A stretch of DNA of 64,000 bases from Chrysomallon squamiferum (GCA_012295275.1 CM022679.1:19534342-19598341), one strand, 5' to 3'; counted from the first letter of the stretch, positions 33,225 to 44,135 are shown. The notes: a model not told the origin generated them from the sequence alone. Translations and numbers: made by a program.

Positions 33225-33450
33225 GAGATCCAACATCACAACATGAGGAACTCTGCTGCCACTGGCAGGGAAATATCGGCAATGAAGACGTGACTCCATA
33301 TATAATTCAAATCAGCCTGTGATTAAGAATAGCACTGCCTTTGGTGGGGAAATATTGGCAGATGAAGACATGTCTCCATGTGCAGGTGATGTCAGCCCAG
33401 TTACTGTAGGATGGAAGAGGATGAGTCACCCTTTTCTAGGTGTTGTCTGC
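33225..33450. repeat. Short diverged direct repeat
   Basis: GGGAAATATCGGCAATGAAG with GTGACTCCATA recurs about 100 bp later as GGGAAATATTGGCAGATGAA with CATGTCTCCATG. This looks like a small tandem duplication inside old repetitive DNA; no gene recognised. Confidence 0.55.
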
Positions 33451-33619
33451 CAGATGGAAAAGTTCTGCTTTCTTTGTTGAGAATAAGTCATTTTGTCTCT
33501 TTGTTTCTACAAAAATTCAATTATGTATTTGTGTTACATTTTGCAATTTTAAAATACCACTTTGTTTGTTTTTTCAATGAAATGAGTAATTCAAAATTTC
33601 ATTACATAAAATGAATTAT

Positions 33620-34222
33620 GGTCAAACCTCTTTATAACATCCCCTGGTTTGATGCTATCCCTGTTTTCTGTCCTGACAATGATTGACCACCAGTTTTCTG
33701 AATACGTAAATTTACTGATGTAAACACGTAAATTTACTGATAAACCACCATCAATTTGCAAACTGTTTCATGATAAAAACATTATTTTGCTATCTAATTG
33801 TTTCAGAGTTTTTTAAATACAAGCAAGTATAACATAACTCAACCAGTACATGATAAAAACTGGTTATGAAGGTTTACCAATCTGAAGACATTGAACTTAA
33901 ACATGTTGTTAGTGAATGGAGCACGTTACTACAGTATTTTGTAAAACATGCAATCTGGTACTGATTCCTTGATATTAAGAATGACAATATCAGCAATGTA
34001 AATGGTTCAATGATTTGTTTTTTCTGACTTGCCAGCTTATCTAAATATAACTCAGCCTTTTTTTATGTTATTTTCTAAGAGAAGTGGACAAAGCACTGTA
34101 CATTTTTGGGTCAGTATTGAAATAATTCATAACCTCAGAAAATTTATTGTACCACCCAAAGTCACTTTAATGCCAAAACAATATTAACACCAATGTTTGT
34201 GTTTTAAAGAGGTTTGACAATA
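33620..34222. mobile_element. MITE-like element of about 600 bp with terminal inverted repeats
   Basis: Left end ATGGTCAAACCTCTTTATAA; the reverse complement of the right end is TTGTCAAACCTCTTTAAAAC. The inverted repeats match at about 18 of 20 positions, and AACCTCTTTATAAC-like ends are typical of pogo/Tc1-mariner families. No transposase frame inside. A partial second copy lies at about 36510-36610. Confidence 0.65.
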
Positions 34223-34364
34223 CTGTTTAAAACAAATACAAATAAATAAAACAGGCTTTATAATAGAAATAATTTCACTTTAACTAGACTGCTACCTCAA
34301 AAATAAACTTGACTTTAAACAAAATGTTTAGTTTTATGCTGTACAGTAAACAATTTCACCTGAA

Positions 34365-34490
34365 CTAAACGTAAGGGTTTCTCATGAAACCCCTACTTGA
34401 CAGCGTTTTGGTTCTTCTCGACCGACGATACTTGTAAGTGTCATTGAGTGTTTCGGGAGGCGGTGGTGTTGGTGTGTGCAATCGTTTTTG
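34365..34490 (-). CDS. AT-hook gene terminal exon
   Basis: 42 codons including TAG at 34365-34367: QKRLHTPTPPPPETLNDTYK, then YRRSRRTKTLSSRGFMRN. Its coding text has several CpGs, in contrast to the A/T flanks, which supports it being a real exon. Confidence 0.78.
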   Translation of the reverse strand, partial: QKRLHTPTPPPPETLNDTYKYRRSRRTKTLSSRGFMRNPYV

Positions 34491-37400
34491 CTAAAATGTT
34501 TAACAATTGATTATTTTACTAATGTTTGCTGTTATAGCATTTCTTTACAGTGGTAATACAGCATGAACATGAGAGAAAAAACAACAAACCTATTTGCATA
34601 CTGTCTTATTCTTACTGAACTATTTGCATATTTTACATATTTGAGAAACAAAATCAAAGTTGACAAAACATTTATTTTATTTATAGGATGATTACATTAT
34701 TTAACATAAATTTGCTATTAATGAAATGACATACTCCCTTTCTGACAATATAATAAATTAAAAAAATGATAGCTGTACCTTTCTTTTTCTTTGTGTTCTC
34801 TCTGAAAATAAAATAAATTACAAAACATTTCTTTAATGAGTTTCTGCTAACAGTGCAGTCTACCTTATCTAACAGAGATCTACAATAAAAGGCAGTCTAA
34901 CAAAACAAGCAATGTTTGGTTTCTCCTGAGTAAACCACATAATGGAAACCTAACAAAACCAGAATCTGTCTATTCTGAAAACTGGATTTTCTTTCTTTCG
35001 TTTCTTTTCTTGTTTTAGATTTATATCATCTGATAATAATTCTCATTTTTCAAACTATTCTGAACCATTAGTTTTTCTTAAAATAAAATATGTAATAATA
35101 CCAAAATAATATTTACTTTCACTGCTTTTTTTCGTGTCCTTTAATGTGTCTTCTGAAAATACAGAATGTTATATTTAATGTTTATGATTAATACTGTAAA
35201 GTTAGATTCAAAGGAAAATTTATATTAAAACTGTTATTATTATTTGGAAAGATAAATTCAATTAAGGAGATTTTCTTTCAATTTTTCAATTATTTGTCAT
35301 TTTTGTCCTAGAAGAAAACAAAAATTATCATATAAAGTATCACAGATCTTATTTAGCAAGATGACCATGCAAAGAATTACTTGAATGAGTTTCTAAAAAT
35401 ATAATATTGATTTGTCTTTTAAGATAATTCACAAGGAAATAATTTTAGAGGTAATACAGTCTGATAAAGGCTGGTGCCTGTATTAAACCTAGCATTATCA
35501 TTACCATCATGATCATTATTTTTGTTATTGTTGTTGTTGACTTTTAAAGTGATTTATACTGTGTATACTGAAGTTAACCAAATCATCAAACTTTATACTT
35601 TAAAGTTGGTAATACTCTGTAACTGACCATTACACTGACATTAATTTATAAAAACTAGGCTTTTTATTCAGTTAAATTATTTTGTTTGGCCTGAAAACAA
35701 ATATATGATATCAACTGACAGTGTGTTGTTTTCAATTTATAAAAACTGTAGGACTTTTTACTTAATAAACAAATATATGATATAAACTGACATTTCTTTA
35801 TAAAAATTAGGCTTTGTAGTACCAGAACAAAATTTCAGATTTTTTTTTTTTAAAAATCAACTCTTTAAAATGAATTCATAAAACTTAATTAAAAATATAT
35901 ATTTACTTTTTTGGGGACGACCTCGTTTAGGTTGTTCTGAAAAACAGTAATGTTAAAATTAATATAAATGAAATATATTATTATTAATTTTCATCCTAAT
36001 TATCATATCACTGGGAAATTTCTTACGCTAAGATGTCTGTCAAGTCTAATACTAATAGGAATAGGAATAAGCATAAACATAATAAGTATAATAATAATAA
36101 TAATAAATCATCCACACTTGTCAATTCGGAAAATATAAATGAAATGAGGATCAAATATTAAAAGTTTCTAAAACATTTATTTATATGGAAGTTTGAACTT
36201 TAATTTGACTGAAATCTAAGTTGATCAGACAAACATTTCCTGTTATTTTGTTCAGGCATATTATGTTCTATATATATATATATATATATATATAGTTACA
36301 GTAAGAAAAAAGTCAGTTTTATTACATGTGTAGATGTAACAAGCACTAAAAATAATTTACATAGTGAAATGCACAATTATGAATTAAAAAAGAACATGAA
36401 CCAAAAATCATGACACAGCAATACAAATTGCCAACTGAAAAACAAAATATGAAATATTTGCTAAGGTAGAATGGCAAAGTATATTTTTTGAGAATATAGC
36501 AGGCTGTTCACATGCAATCAGTACATGATAAAACTGGCTGTGAAGGTTTATTACCAAACTGAAAACAGCAAGGGAGTCATCTGGCACACTTAAACATGTT
36601 GTTACTGAATGACAAATGGTCAGAAGAAAACATATGACCACAGGCCTTGAAATTTAACTTCAAATACTTGCTCCTATAAATAAAGGATTCAGATCTGGTT
36701 AAATGCCACAAGGCCATTTACATCCAGTTTTTATTTAACAGTTTACCTACAACAAACTCTTATTTTTTTATTCTGCTTTTATGGAGTTTCAGTGTTGTCA
36801 CTTAAGCAGTGGGGTATCTGAGAGGTTTTGCCCTAATCCTCAACTTGGTAACTGTCTAAAAACTACCCGAACCGATACTTCTTTATAAGAAATCAACTGA
36901 TATTTTAAGATATTTAAATTTTTTTTTGAAAACAATATATAAATTTCTTTTCTTTTTTTTATCATTTATTTTTGACAGAGAAAGAAATGATAAAAAAAAA
37001 AAAGACAGTCTTCTTTAAAAACCTTTAATGAAGTATAATAATCAAAAATAATTTACTCACCCTTTCTTGGTCTTCCCCTTTTTCTGCCACTACGATTTTC
37101 TGAAAATCAGTAAATAAGTGATGTTAATATTAAATATATAATCTGAAATGGTCTGCTAATTACCATACTTACTGGGGACTGACTTATGCTGCAGTTTAAC
37201 TGGGTTTCACTGTTTCAAGTGTTTTCTGTTATGTTCGACGTTTGTAGAAATGACACTGGTTTCCCAACAAAAACAAAAATAGCACTTTTGTCACTATCAG
37301 CATCTATTCAACATCGATTTCAGTACCCGTGGTTTGTATTTACATACCTCCTGTTTCTGTCAACCATATCTCTGTGTGTGTGACAGATAGTGTAGTATTT

Positions 37401-37809
37401 TATATAACATAGTATATTATTAAAATGAAAATTCATTACAGTTTTGACCATCGCAAGTTCCCGAAAGCATCCACAGATTAAGTGAAAACTTTAAACGCTT
37501 TTGAATATAAAATTATTACTGAAATCCTTCAGTAACCATAATACGATGTTTTCCGATAATGTTAATTTTCTTTCCGAAAGAGGTAATAAACATTCAGATG
37601 TTTGAAATAAAAAACTTACAAAATGAAATCGTTGCAAAAATAAAACGTGGATCCGAATGGTTCGTAAGCATGCATTTTCTTGTCATTTTATTTTTCGACT
37701 ATCTAATGACAGTGATTATGTGCGACAGAGGTTGGTAAAATATTAGATGCTGACAACAAGAACGAACACTGCACAGATGAGAATGCAAGAGGCTTTCAAA
37801 ACGTAACAT

Positions 37810-37865
<56 letters not shown>

Positions 37866-38295
37866 ATCTAAATATTTCCCCTACTTTGTAAATAAAATAA
37901 GTTATAATAAGTGATATTTTAGATATATGAATATTTAAATAAATAAATATAACTTTATAGAACATTTAACCTAACATTTGAATACATTTTTTCACAACTT
38001 TCTAGAATTAAAGAAATATAAAATGAAATGTAAAATTTATTGATATCGTTAAAAACTAAATAGTTTGTGAATTATTAGGGCATACACTTAAATATCAATA
38101 GGTTTGATTACGGCATGATGATTTTAAGTTCTAAATTAAATTACTGTTTGTTTGGTTTTTGTTTTGTTTTTTATTAATTCCTTTTGTTTGGATAAATTAT
38201 TTACTTCCCAGTCTTATTTCTTTAGTGTTTTTGTTTCCATTTTCTTTTCTGATCAAATTATATATTCCAACTAAACGCTTACTCGTGGGAGCCAT
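34365..38295 (-). CDS. Small AT-hook (HMGA-like) DNA-binding protein, six coding exons
   Basis: Exons 38205-38295, 37061-37099, 35907-35936, 35117-35152, 34779-34801 and 34365-34490 sum to 345 nt: 114 residues plus stop. All junctions agree in phase (four phase-1 junctions, the last phase 0) with GT-AG sites. Exon 1: MAPTSKRLVGIYNLIRK. Exon 2: SGRKRGRPRK, a full AT-hook. Exon 3: QPKRGRPQK, a second AT-hook. Exons 4-5 are Lys/Arg/Ser-rich. The last exon has HTPTPPPPETLND and an Arg-rich tail ending GFMRNPYV. AT-hooks bind the minor groove of A/T DNA, so a nuclear chromatin-architectural role is likely. Size and paired hooks fit HMGA proteins; the acidic HMGA tail is absent. The exon 1 donor (GAA|GTAAAT) is the weakest link. 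Most exons are under 40 nt and escape single-frame ORF finding. Confidence 0.75.
34779..34801 (-). CDS. AT-hook gene exon 5 (micro-exon)
   Basis: A 23-nt exon, phase 1 in and 0 out, RTQRKRK: a basic, nuclear-localisation-like patch. Acceptor TATTTTCAG, donor AAAG|GTACAG. Confidence 0.7.
35117..35152 (-). CDS. AT-hook gene exon 4
   Basis: A 36-nt phase 1-1 exon, DTLKDTKKSSE. Acceptor TATTTTCAG, donor AAA|GTAAAT. Confidence 0.75.
35907..35936 (-). CDS. AT-hook gene exon 3 (second AT-hook)
   Basis: A 30-nt phase 1-1 micro-exon, QPKRGRPQK. Acceptor GTTTTTCAG, donor AAA|GTAAAT. Confidence 0.85.
36510..36610. mobile_element. Partial copy of the 33.6-34.2 kb MITE-like element
   Basis: CAGTACATGATAAAACTGGC, TGAAGGTTTA and CTTAAACATGTTGTTA match the interior of the element at about 33845-33925. 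Lies in an intron of the AT-hook gene. Confidence 0.6.
37061..37099 (-). CDS. AT-hook gene exon 2 (first AT-hook)
   Basis: A 39-nt phase 1-1 exon, NRSGRKRGRPRK. The acceptor is GATTTTCAG and the donor GTGAGT. Confidence 0.85.
37808..37863. repeat. (CA)n microsatellite
   Basis: About 27 CA units in intron 1 of the AT-hook gene. Confidence 0.95.
38205..38295 (-). CDS. AT-hook gene exon 1 (start codon)
   Basis: ATG at 38295, 30 codons plus 1 nt. Donor GGGAA|GTAAAT, otherwise a stop codon (TAA) follows within two codons. Start chosen because it is the first ATG downstream of the CpG-bearing promoter segment with a phase-compatible donor. Confidence 0.6.
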
Positions 38296-38299
38296 ATCT

Positions 38300-38560
38300 G
38301 ATTGTTAAAACAATTGATCAGTTGTCTAACCATGACAACAGCGTTTCGATTGGTTTAAACTAATGACGTTGACATGAACCACATCGCGCATTGTCGTCAA
38401 ACTACGTAAAACACATCTTTCAGCGTAAAGCGATTTTAAAAGCGTTAACTCAGCTTCTTTCACGCTTCACCCTATTACAAGTACTTTTTCTTTTAACTAA
38501 TTCAATTCTTTAGTATGGAGTAAAACTGAATTTCTAATATTCATAAACGTATATTATAAT
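38300..38560. promoter_or_regulatory. Candidate bidirectional promoter of the AT-hook gene
   Basis: A CpG-bearing stretch (GACGTTGAC, CATCGCGCATTGTCG, TACGTAAAA) directly upstream of the AT-hook ATG, with CCAAT-type text on the gene strand (AAACCAATCG). A short plus-strand frame begins at 38583, hence possible divergent use. Confidence 0.45.
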
Positions 38561-38582
38561 TTCTGATTAAGATAAATTCATA

Positions 38583-38681
38583 ATGGCCGAAAACAAATTG
38601 ATTAGTTCAGACACATTCAGTGTTCTCTTCAACAAACAAAAAGATACTATTAACAAACTGGAAAACAATAATAGAGACTAA
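38583..38681 (+). CDS. Small open frame, 32 residues, divergent from the AT-hook gene
   Basis: MAENKLISSDTFSVLFNKQK, then DTINKLENNNRD and TAA. Composition is protein-like rather than low-complexity and it begins 288 bp from the AT-hook ATG. There is no obvious donor to extend it, and no family recognised. Could equally be chance. Confidence 0.3.
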   Translation: MAENKLISSDTFSVLFNKQKDTINKLENNNRD

Positions 38682-39655
38682 CTGTATCAAAACGTTTTTT
38701 TTATAATATGTTGGTTTTTGTCGGTCGTTTTCGGCACCATATTTCTGTGTTCTTTCAATTTTGATATTAAATGTGATCATCTGTAAACAGAATGTCTCAG
38801 GAGAGAGTTACTTGGGGGGGTGGGCTTCCCAGTTGCACAGTCGTCCATACCCGGCTAAAAAAACAACAAAACAAAAACAACTGATGGCCACGTTTATGAA
38901 TCTTCTAGTGCCCTCATTCATGTATAACGCCTGAGAAACAGCAACCAGTATCACTGGAAACTCGACTGTTTCCTTTCCTTAAGAAATCGCTGTTAATGGA
39001 AGAATGAGTGACTGTTCGAATACAAACATGTTCTGACAAAGTAGCTTCTCTTGATATTTTGAAATAAATTGACGATCAGGAGGTTGAAATGTACAACATG
39101 CCGTATCAGAATGTGCTACCAAACCTGAGGAGGCATTTTGGTCCGCATTATTCTTTTGAACTGTTTTTATTAGAGAAACGCATGATTTATTTAATTATTT
39201 ATTTCTCAGCTTCAAGTGTTTGTGCTACTGCTAAGTATTTATATATTCACATACTTACACATACAGTTTAACTGCTTAAAAATAATACAATATCACAAAA
39301 TATATCATATAATAAATTTCATCAGTCTTCACTTATAGAATGACATATGCTAGTATTATACATTTTAAATACAATACAACACTGTGTTCGTATTTTAATA
39401 CAAAAATAACTAACACAACATAACATGAAACACATACATCACTTCAAAAATATAAACACATATTATCCGATGTATATTCAAATTCATACACTGTTATTTA
39501 AAATTATAAATAATATACCTAATAATAGTAAATAAAACCTAATATGTAAATGAGGTAGTACCTTATCTTTAAAACTATAAAAACACTGTGCAACATCTTT
39601 CCAAAAAACTCTAGATTACCAATGACTCATGTCATAGCAAACAGAAAGAAGGGCT
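38682..39655. other. No gene seen
   Basis: A/T-rich with a G run at 38813-38820. A 60-codon plus-strand frame at 39089-39271 has no splice context or recognisable motif. Confidence 0.5.
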
Positions 39656-39791
39656 TAGACCCATCTGGTAGAATTCCCATTTCGTAGAAAGGCTAAATGT
39701 GGTTCAGTGGTTTTATTGACATGATTGGTTTTACCTCAGTCATAATGAACTGCTTCAGATTATTTGGAAAGCGATTATTATTGTACAAATA

Positions 39792-40457
39792 CAGTAACAT
39801 CTCGCTTAACGATATCCCGCTTTAACAATCTTTCTTCTTTACAAATTATATAAATAGAAATTTAATTTAATAGTTAATTTCTCGAAATAAATGATACAAA
39901 TGTATACAATGGATGTTTTTAAGTCCGTTTTCTTAAATTTTTCCAACATTCACGAGCTTCTCTCAGCTGTGTTGATCAGTTGACACGTCATACGTGCATC
40001 TGATATTCTGATTCTCTTTTGTCTTCTGCTTCGATTTAGACTTAAACTCGTTTGTAATTTACCCTTCCAATATGTCAAAACGAATAACACGATACCGGCA
40101 AAAGAAACGAAAGACAATAACTTTAGAAACAAAATACATTATCTTAAATGAAACCAAAACCCACAAAAACAAACCCACAATGAGCGGCATATAATTATTT
40201 CTTAATGTATTTGTATAAATTGATTTGTAAATGATTTACTGTTTACTTAATATCTACAACCTATTAAATGATTTATGTCTAAACTGCCGTTTTATTTCTC
40301 CATTTTTCACCGTTTTTTTTATGTCAGATCTCATCAGCGAGAAAGTAACCACTGCTTTTAACCTTAATTCTGTGTAAATTAGTCTCCCGCTTAACGATAC
40401 CTCACTTCACTATCGGAAATTTGGAACCAATTACATCTTTAATCTGAGGTATTATTG
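39792..40457 (+). mobile_element. Pogo/Tigger-like DNA transposon remnant, 666 bp
   Basis: Left end CAGTAACATCTCGCTTAACG; the reverse complement of the right end is CAATAATACCTCAGATTAAA. These are diverged terminal inverted repeats, each flanked by TA (39790-39791 and 40458-40459), the target site of the Tc1-mariner-pogo group. A second CGCTTAACGATA word sits inside the right end. Encodes only an N-terminal transposase stub. Confidence 0.75.
40072..40194 (+). pseudogene. N-terminal stub of a pogo/Tigger transposase
   Basis: MSKRITRYRQKKRKTITLET, then KYIILNETKTHKNK and a stop after 40 residues. KRKxxTLExKxxIL is the start of the CENP-B-type helix-turn-helix of Tigger transposases. The catalytic region is missing. 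Confidence 0.7.
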
Positions 40458-41049
40458 TAGTATGAATATCGCTTTTCGCATGAAGTATGCAAATATGACA
40501 AATATCGAAATAATCAATGTATCGAATATAGTGAATGTAAATAATTAAAAAAGAAGGTATTTATCTAAAAGTATTCCCAATGATTTGGTCCTTCGTATAA
40601 ACTTTTTCAGTCATAGCCAAAGTATTTGCAGGTCATAATATTTTTAGTGTACATACTATTAATATACTATGTCACATATATTGTATAATATGTGCACAAT
40701 CTGAATATGTATGTGTGCATAACGTAAATATGATCAGTAACAGATATCTTGTACATGTTTAAGCTGAATATGGTTGAATTCGAAAAGTTAATGATAAATG
40801 TAACGTTCAAATATTCTATTTACTGAATATAAGTAAATTACGCGTATGTAAAATATGTTTTGTTAAAAATCATATTGATGAATTAGTTATTTATAATATT
40901 TTTGTCGTATTCTCTTACAGAAGCAAGCCATTTTTCTTTTCTTTCATTCTTTTTTCGTTTCGTTTTTTAATAGATTGATGAAATTGATGTAAAATTGTTT
41001 ATTGGTTGCTTGTTTTGTAACGGAAAGGAAATGTTTATGAATTAGAAAT

Positions 41050-41062
41050 GACCAGTTTAAAA

Positions 41063-41108
<46 letters not shown>

Positions 41109-41220
41109 GTAAAAGTAATTATAATAATAATAAGAAGAAGAATACGAATAATAATAATAACACCAATAATAATAGTAATAATATTATAATAATAATGTTG
41201 ATGATGATGATAAGGAGAAT
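41050..41220. repeat. (AAT)n and related trinucleotide tract
   Basis: Long AAT run, then AAG/AAC/AGT-interrupted trinucleotides. The open frames here encode poly-Asn or poly-Ile and are artefacts. Confidence 0.95.
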
Positions 41221-41454
41221 AATGAAAAAGTAAAAATCTACAACAAATGAGCAGTGAACGCTTATTCTGCTTTCGGTTGATGTTACATAATCGATTTAGG
41301 AACAATGCGCTCTGCTCTAAATGTTAGAAAGAAACCAGATGTCTGCACAGGCCAAGTTCATTATATACAGAGGTAATCAGGTATTGCGGTAGACGAGTTT
41401 TTTCTACGAAATGGGAATTAAACGAACTGGGAATTCTACCAAATGGGAAGACAC

Positions 41455-41665
41455 CTTGCAGATTACTGCCATGTCAAGAGGAACATTTGCTGTAGGCGTA
41501 TGTCAGACTGCGGGCACAGTGAGGTTAAACCTGTAACAACAGAAGTGTAAACTATTAAAGCGTACCTGTGGGTCTGATAAATGGTGTGATAAAATTCTTA
41601 ATACTTATATTACTGTTTTGATAGGCGAACGGTCTTTAATAGCAAAGTTTAAAAAAAAATAATGA
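41455..41665. repeat. Dispersed repeat, copy 1 (paired with 43905-44080)
   Basis: TTACTGCCATGTCAAGAGGA, GGCGTATGTCAGACTGCGGG and TTGATAGGCGAACGGTCTTT recur nearly unchanged at 43905-44080, each copy followed by an (AAT)n tract. More diverged relatives start at 47695 and 58835. Confidence 0.85.
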
Positions 41666-41672
41666 TAATAAA

Positions 41673-41675
<3 letters not shown>

Positions 41676-41708
<33 letters not shown>

Positions 41709-41740
41709 TAATAATAAATATATATATATATATATATGGC
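41676..41740. repeat. (AAT)n/(TA)n microsatellite
   Basis: AAT units passing into a TA run. Confidence 0.95.
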
Positions 41741-42094
41741 GGACTAATAGCATTTTTTTTTTTCTTTTGTTGATATAACTCGTTACAAATTAACACTGGA
41801 CTACAAAAACGTAACTTGGAAGTATAAAGAATATATTTATACTACATTTTTCTAATCACCAAGGAGAGATTATAATTTCTATAAACTACATGTAAAGGAA
41901 ATCATTAATTAATAAATTAAAAAGACAAAACAAAACAACAGAAGAAGAAGAGAAATAATATTTAAAGTAAAAAATAAATAATGGAAGTGATGATGGCAGT
42001 ACCATCAGTAATAGTAGTGGTAGTTGTAGTAGTAGTAGCAATAATAGTAATGAACTTCATCAACAAAACCTGAGAATTGTGAGCAAACAATTCA

Positions 42095-42202
42095 AACCTA
42101 TCTATGTATGTATGTATGTATGTATGTATGTATGAATGTATGTATCTATCTATCTATCTATCTGTCTATCTATCTATGTATATATCTATCTATCTATCTA
42201 TG
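42095..42202. repeat. (TGTA)n/(TATC)n microsatellite
   Basis: TGTA units passing into TATC/TCTA units. Confidence 0.95.
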
Positions 42203-42234
42203 AAAAAGCAATATTGCATCTTATACAGGAAAAT

Positions 42235-42325
42235 CGGTGATACTATAGTCTCTCAAGCCTCCCATAAGTTTGTTAACGACATAACTATTTTCCTTCTCTA
42301 CTTTCTTATCCAGCCTCTATTTTAA
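42235..42325 (-). pseudogene. Degenerate helical exon copy (LDKKVEKENSYVVNKL)
   Basis: On the minus strand reads RLDKKVEKENSYVVNKLMGG, then LRDY. Paralogous to the segments at 44810-44875 and 55105-55182. The acceptor (AATAGAG) is poor here, so it is probably dead. Confidence 0.55.
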
Positions 42326-42869
42326 AAATAGAAATGAAAAACCAAAATTTATATCCGAAAATTGAGCGGTGTAGAACATATTATTATATTCTGTTTTATA
42401 AACATATTTCTATAAACATTTTCCTTCTGCTCCTTTTTGTTAACATATGCCGTATGAAATTTATTTAATTTGTTTTTGTCTGTATATTGTTCTTAGATTA
42501 TTATATTACCGTATTAAATAAATTTTATGTGTTCTAAAGTTTAATGTTTTGGTAAATTTGAGGGTTAATATTTATATTCACGACTTCCAAAAGTTTTGTA
42601 TTAACTCTATCGCTCTATGAAATCGAGTGTCACCTGCAAATTATTAAAAATATTGTATAGAATTAATTACCTGCATACTGTCTGTATCATCTGTCAACGA
42701 AATATGAACGTTGTGAGAATATCTAAGGTAAATAATGACATGGCAAAATAACGTTTTGTGTATTTTCCAAAGAAATTTAAAAAATATAATAATAAAATAC
42801 AAAAAACAAAAACAAATAGATAAATAAAAATAAATAAAAATAAACTAAAGTAAAGACATGCAATTTCCG

Positions 42870-42970
42870 GTATGGATTTACTTTTAATATGGAAAATAGA
42901 ACTGTTTATATCGCTTACGCGACACGTGATTATTTTGTCTGAATAAATCTGAACACACGTCATTTTCCGT
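42870..42970 (+). promoter_or_regulatory. Promoter-like segment, unit 1
   Basis: CTGTTTATATCGCTTACGCG then ACACGTGATT and ACACACGTCATTTTCC: a TATA-like word, an E-box (CACGTG) and a CRE-like ACGTCA within 80 bp. Similar copies sit at about 45830, 46510, 47410, 53080, 55640, 56470 and 58555. Conservation among otherwise drifting repeats is the main argument. Confidence 0.4.
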
Positions 42971-43058
42971 TTGAAACCTTGCCTCTACGTACTATTAAGT
43001 TATTCTCTGTTCAATTATACGATCGCGGCAGTCCTGTCTCAGTCGAATTTCCATCAAG
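42971..43058 (+). CDS. Signal-peptide-like first exon, copy 1 (no ATG)
   Basis: Reads KPCLYVLLSYSLFNYTIA then AVLSQSNFHQ, ending CAAG|GTAAGA in phase 1. That phase fits the cysteine-rich exon at 48263. A hydrophobic core, a small-residue cleavage site and a good donor argue for a signal-peptide exon. The codon where ATG is expected is TTG, and an in-frame stop precedes it. Start codon may lie in another upstream exon, or the copy may be dead. Confidence 0.45.
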
Positions 43059-43537
43059 GTAAGAATACATTTTACAATTCTCTCATAACTATACACAACG
43101 TAGTCTACATTTTTCTTCTGCTCCTTTTTCTTAACATATACCGTATGAAATTAGTTGAATTTGTTTTTGTCAGAATAATGTTCTTAGATTATTATATTAC
43201 CCTATTAAATAAATGTTATGTGTCTTTAATGTTTTGGTAAATTTGAGGGTTAATATTTAGATTCGCGATTTCCCAGACTTTTGTGTTAACTCTATCGCTC
43301 TATGAAATCGAGTGTCAACTGTAAATTATTAAAAATATTGTATAGACTTAATTACCTGCAGACTGTCTGTATAATGTGTCTACGAAATAGGAACGTTGTG
43401 AGAATATCTAAGGTAAATAATGACATGGTAAGATAACGTTTTGTATATTTTCGAAAGAAATAAAAAAATAGAAAAACTAAATAAAATAAAAAGAAAAAGA
43501 AAAATACAAATACAAAAATAAATGAAACAATAAAACA

Positions 43538-43573
<36 letters not shown>

Positions 43574-43769
43574 ATTAAATAAACAATAATAAAATATGTA
43601 AATAAAAAATATCTTTGATAAATATAAATTATACTGAATATATTAAATAAATAAATTGGTCGCTTATCTTGATCTTTAATAGTGTACTGATTCTTTGTAA
43701 TCTGTTATTTCGTACAATGATGTACGGGGTCACCTCACTGTGCCCGAACCAATTGTTATATATTACTGA

Positions 43770-44080
43770 GGCAGTCAAGGATAGCAAATGATAAAACAGT
43801 AGGGGATTACAGTATAGTTTATTTTCCAAAAGACCAACAATGGATTAACATTTTACAGTCGAACAAAATTGGAGATGAAATCAGCATATTCTGTTGCAGG
43901 TTACTGCCATGTCAAAAGGAGCCTTTGCTGTAGGCGTATGTCAGACTGCGGGCACAGTGAGGTCAAACCTGTAACAACACAAGTGTAAACTATTAACTGG
44001 TCTGATAACTGGTTTGATAAAAATCATTATACTTATATTACTGTTTTGATAGGCGAACGGTCTTTCATACCAAAGTTTAA
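43770..44080. repeat. Dispersed repeat, copy 2
   Basis: GGATAGCAAATGATAAAACA, CCAAAAGACCAACAATGGAT and CAGCATATTCTGTTGCAG link it to 56950-57045, 47695-47850 and 58835-58980; the 3' half matches 41455-41665. Confidence 0.85.
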
Positions 44081-44081
44081 C

Positions 44082-44135
<54 letters not shown>

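Larger units (their letters stand above)
39659..41455. mobile_element. Inverted-repeat pair bounding about 1.8 kb
   Basis: The left arm CCCATCTGGTAGAATTCCCA followed by TTTCGTAGAAA (39659-39691) is repeated in reverse complement at about 41398-41455. There the core is expanded by a 16-bp near-copy (GAACTGGGAATTAAAC-type text). The enclosed DNA contains the pogo-like element and an (AAT)n tract. It could be terminal repeats of a non-autonomous element or a foldback element. Confidence 0.55.
42380..43620 (+). repeat. First block of the ~690-bp tandem unit (two units)
   Basis: The word TTAGATTATTATATTACC occurs at about 42495 and 43183, 688 bp apart, with shared flanks (GGTAAATTTGAGGGTTAATA; CGCTCTATGAAATCGAGTGT; GAACGTTGTGAGAATATCTA). 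Each unit ends with an AAATA-rich tract, then a promoter-like segment and a signal-peptide-like exon. It continues into an AAATA-rich tail. Confidence 0.9.

Noticed and set aside
41048-41305. Poly-Asn/poly-Ile frames
   Set aside because: Trinucleotide repeat artefacts.
42694-42963. Minus-strand frame MTCVQIYSDKIITCRVSD, repeated at 45628-45924 and 56230-56559
   Set aside because: It is the complement of the reiterated promoter-like segment, ends in low-complexity Phe/Tyr/Leu, and has no splice context; its recurrence follows from the DNA repeat.
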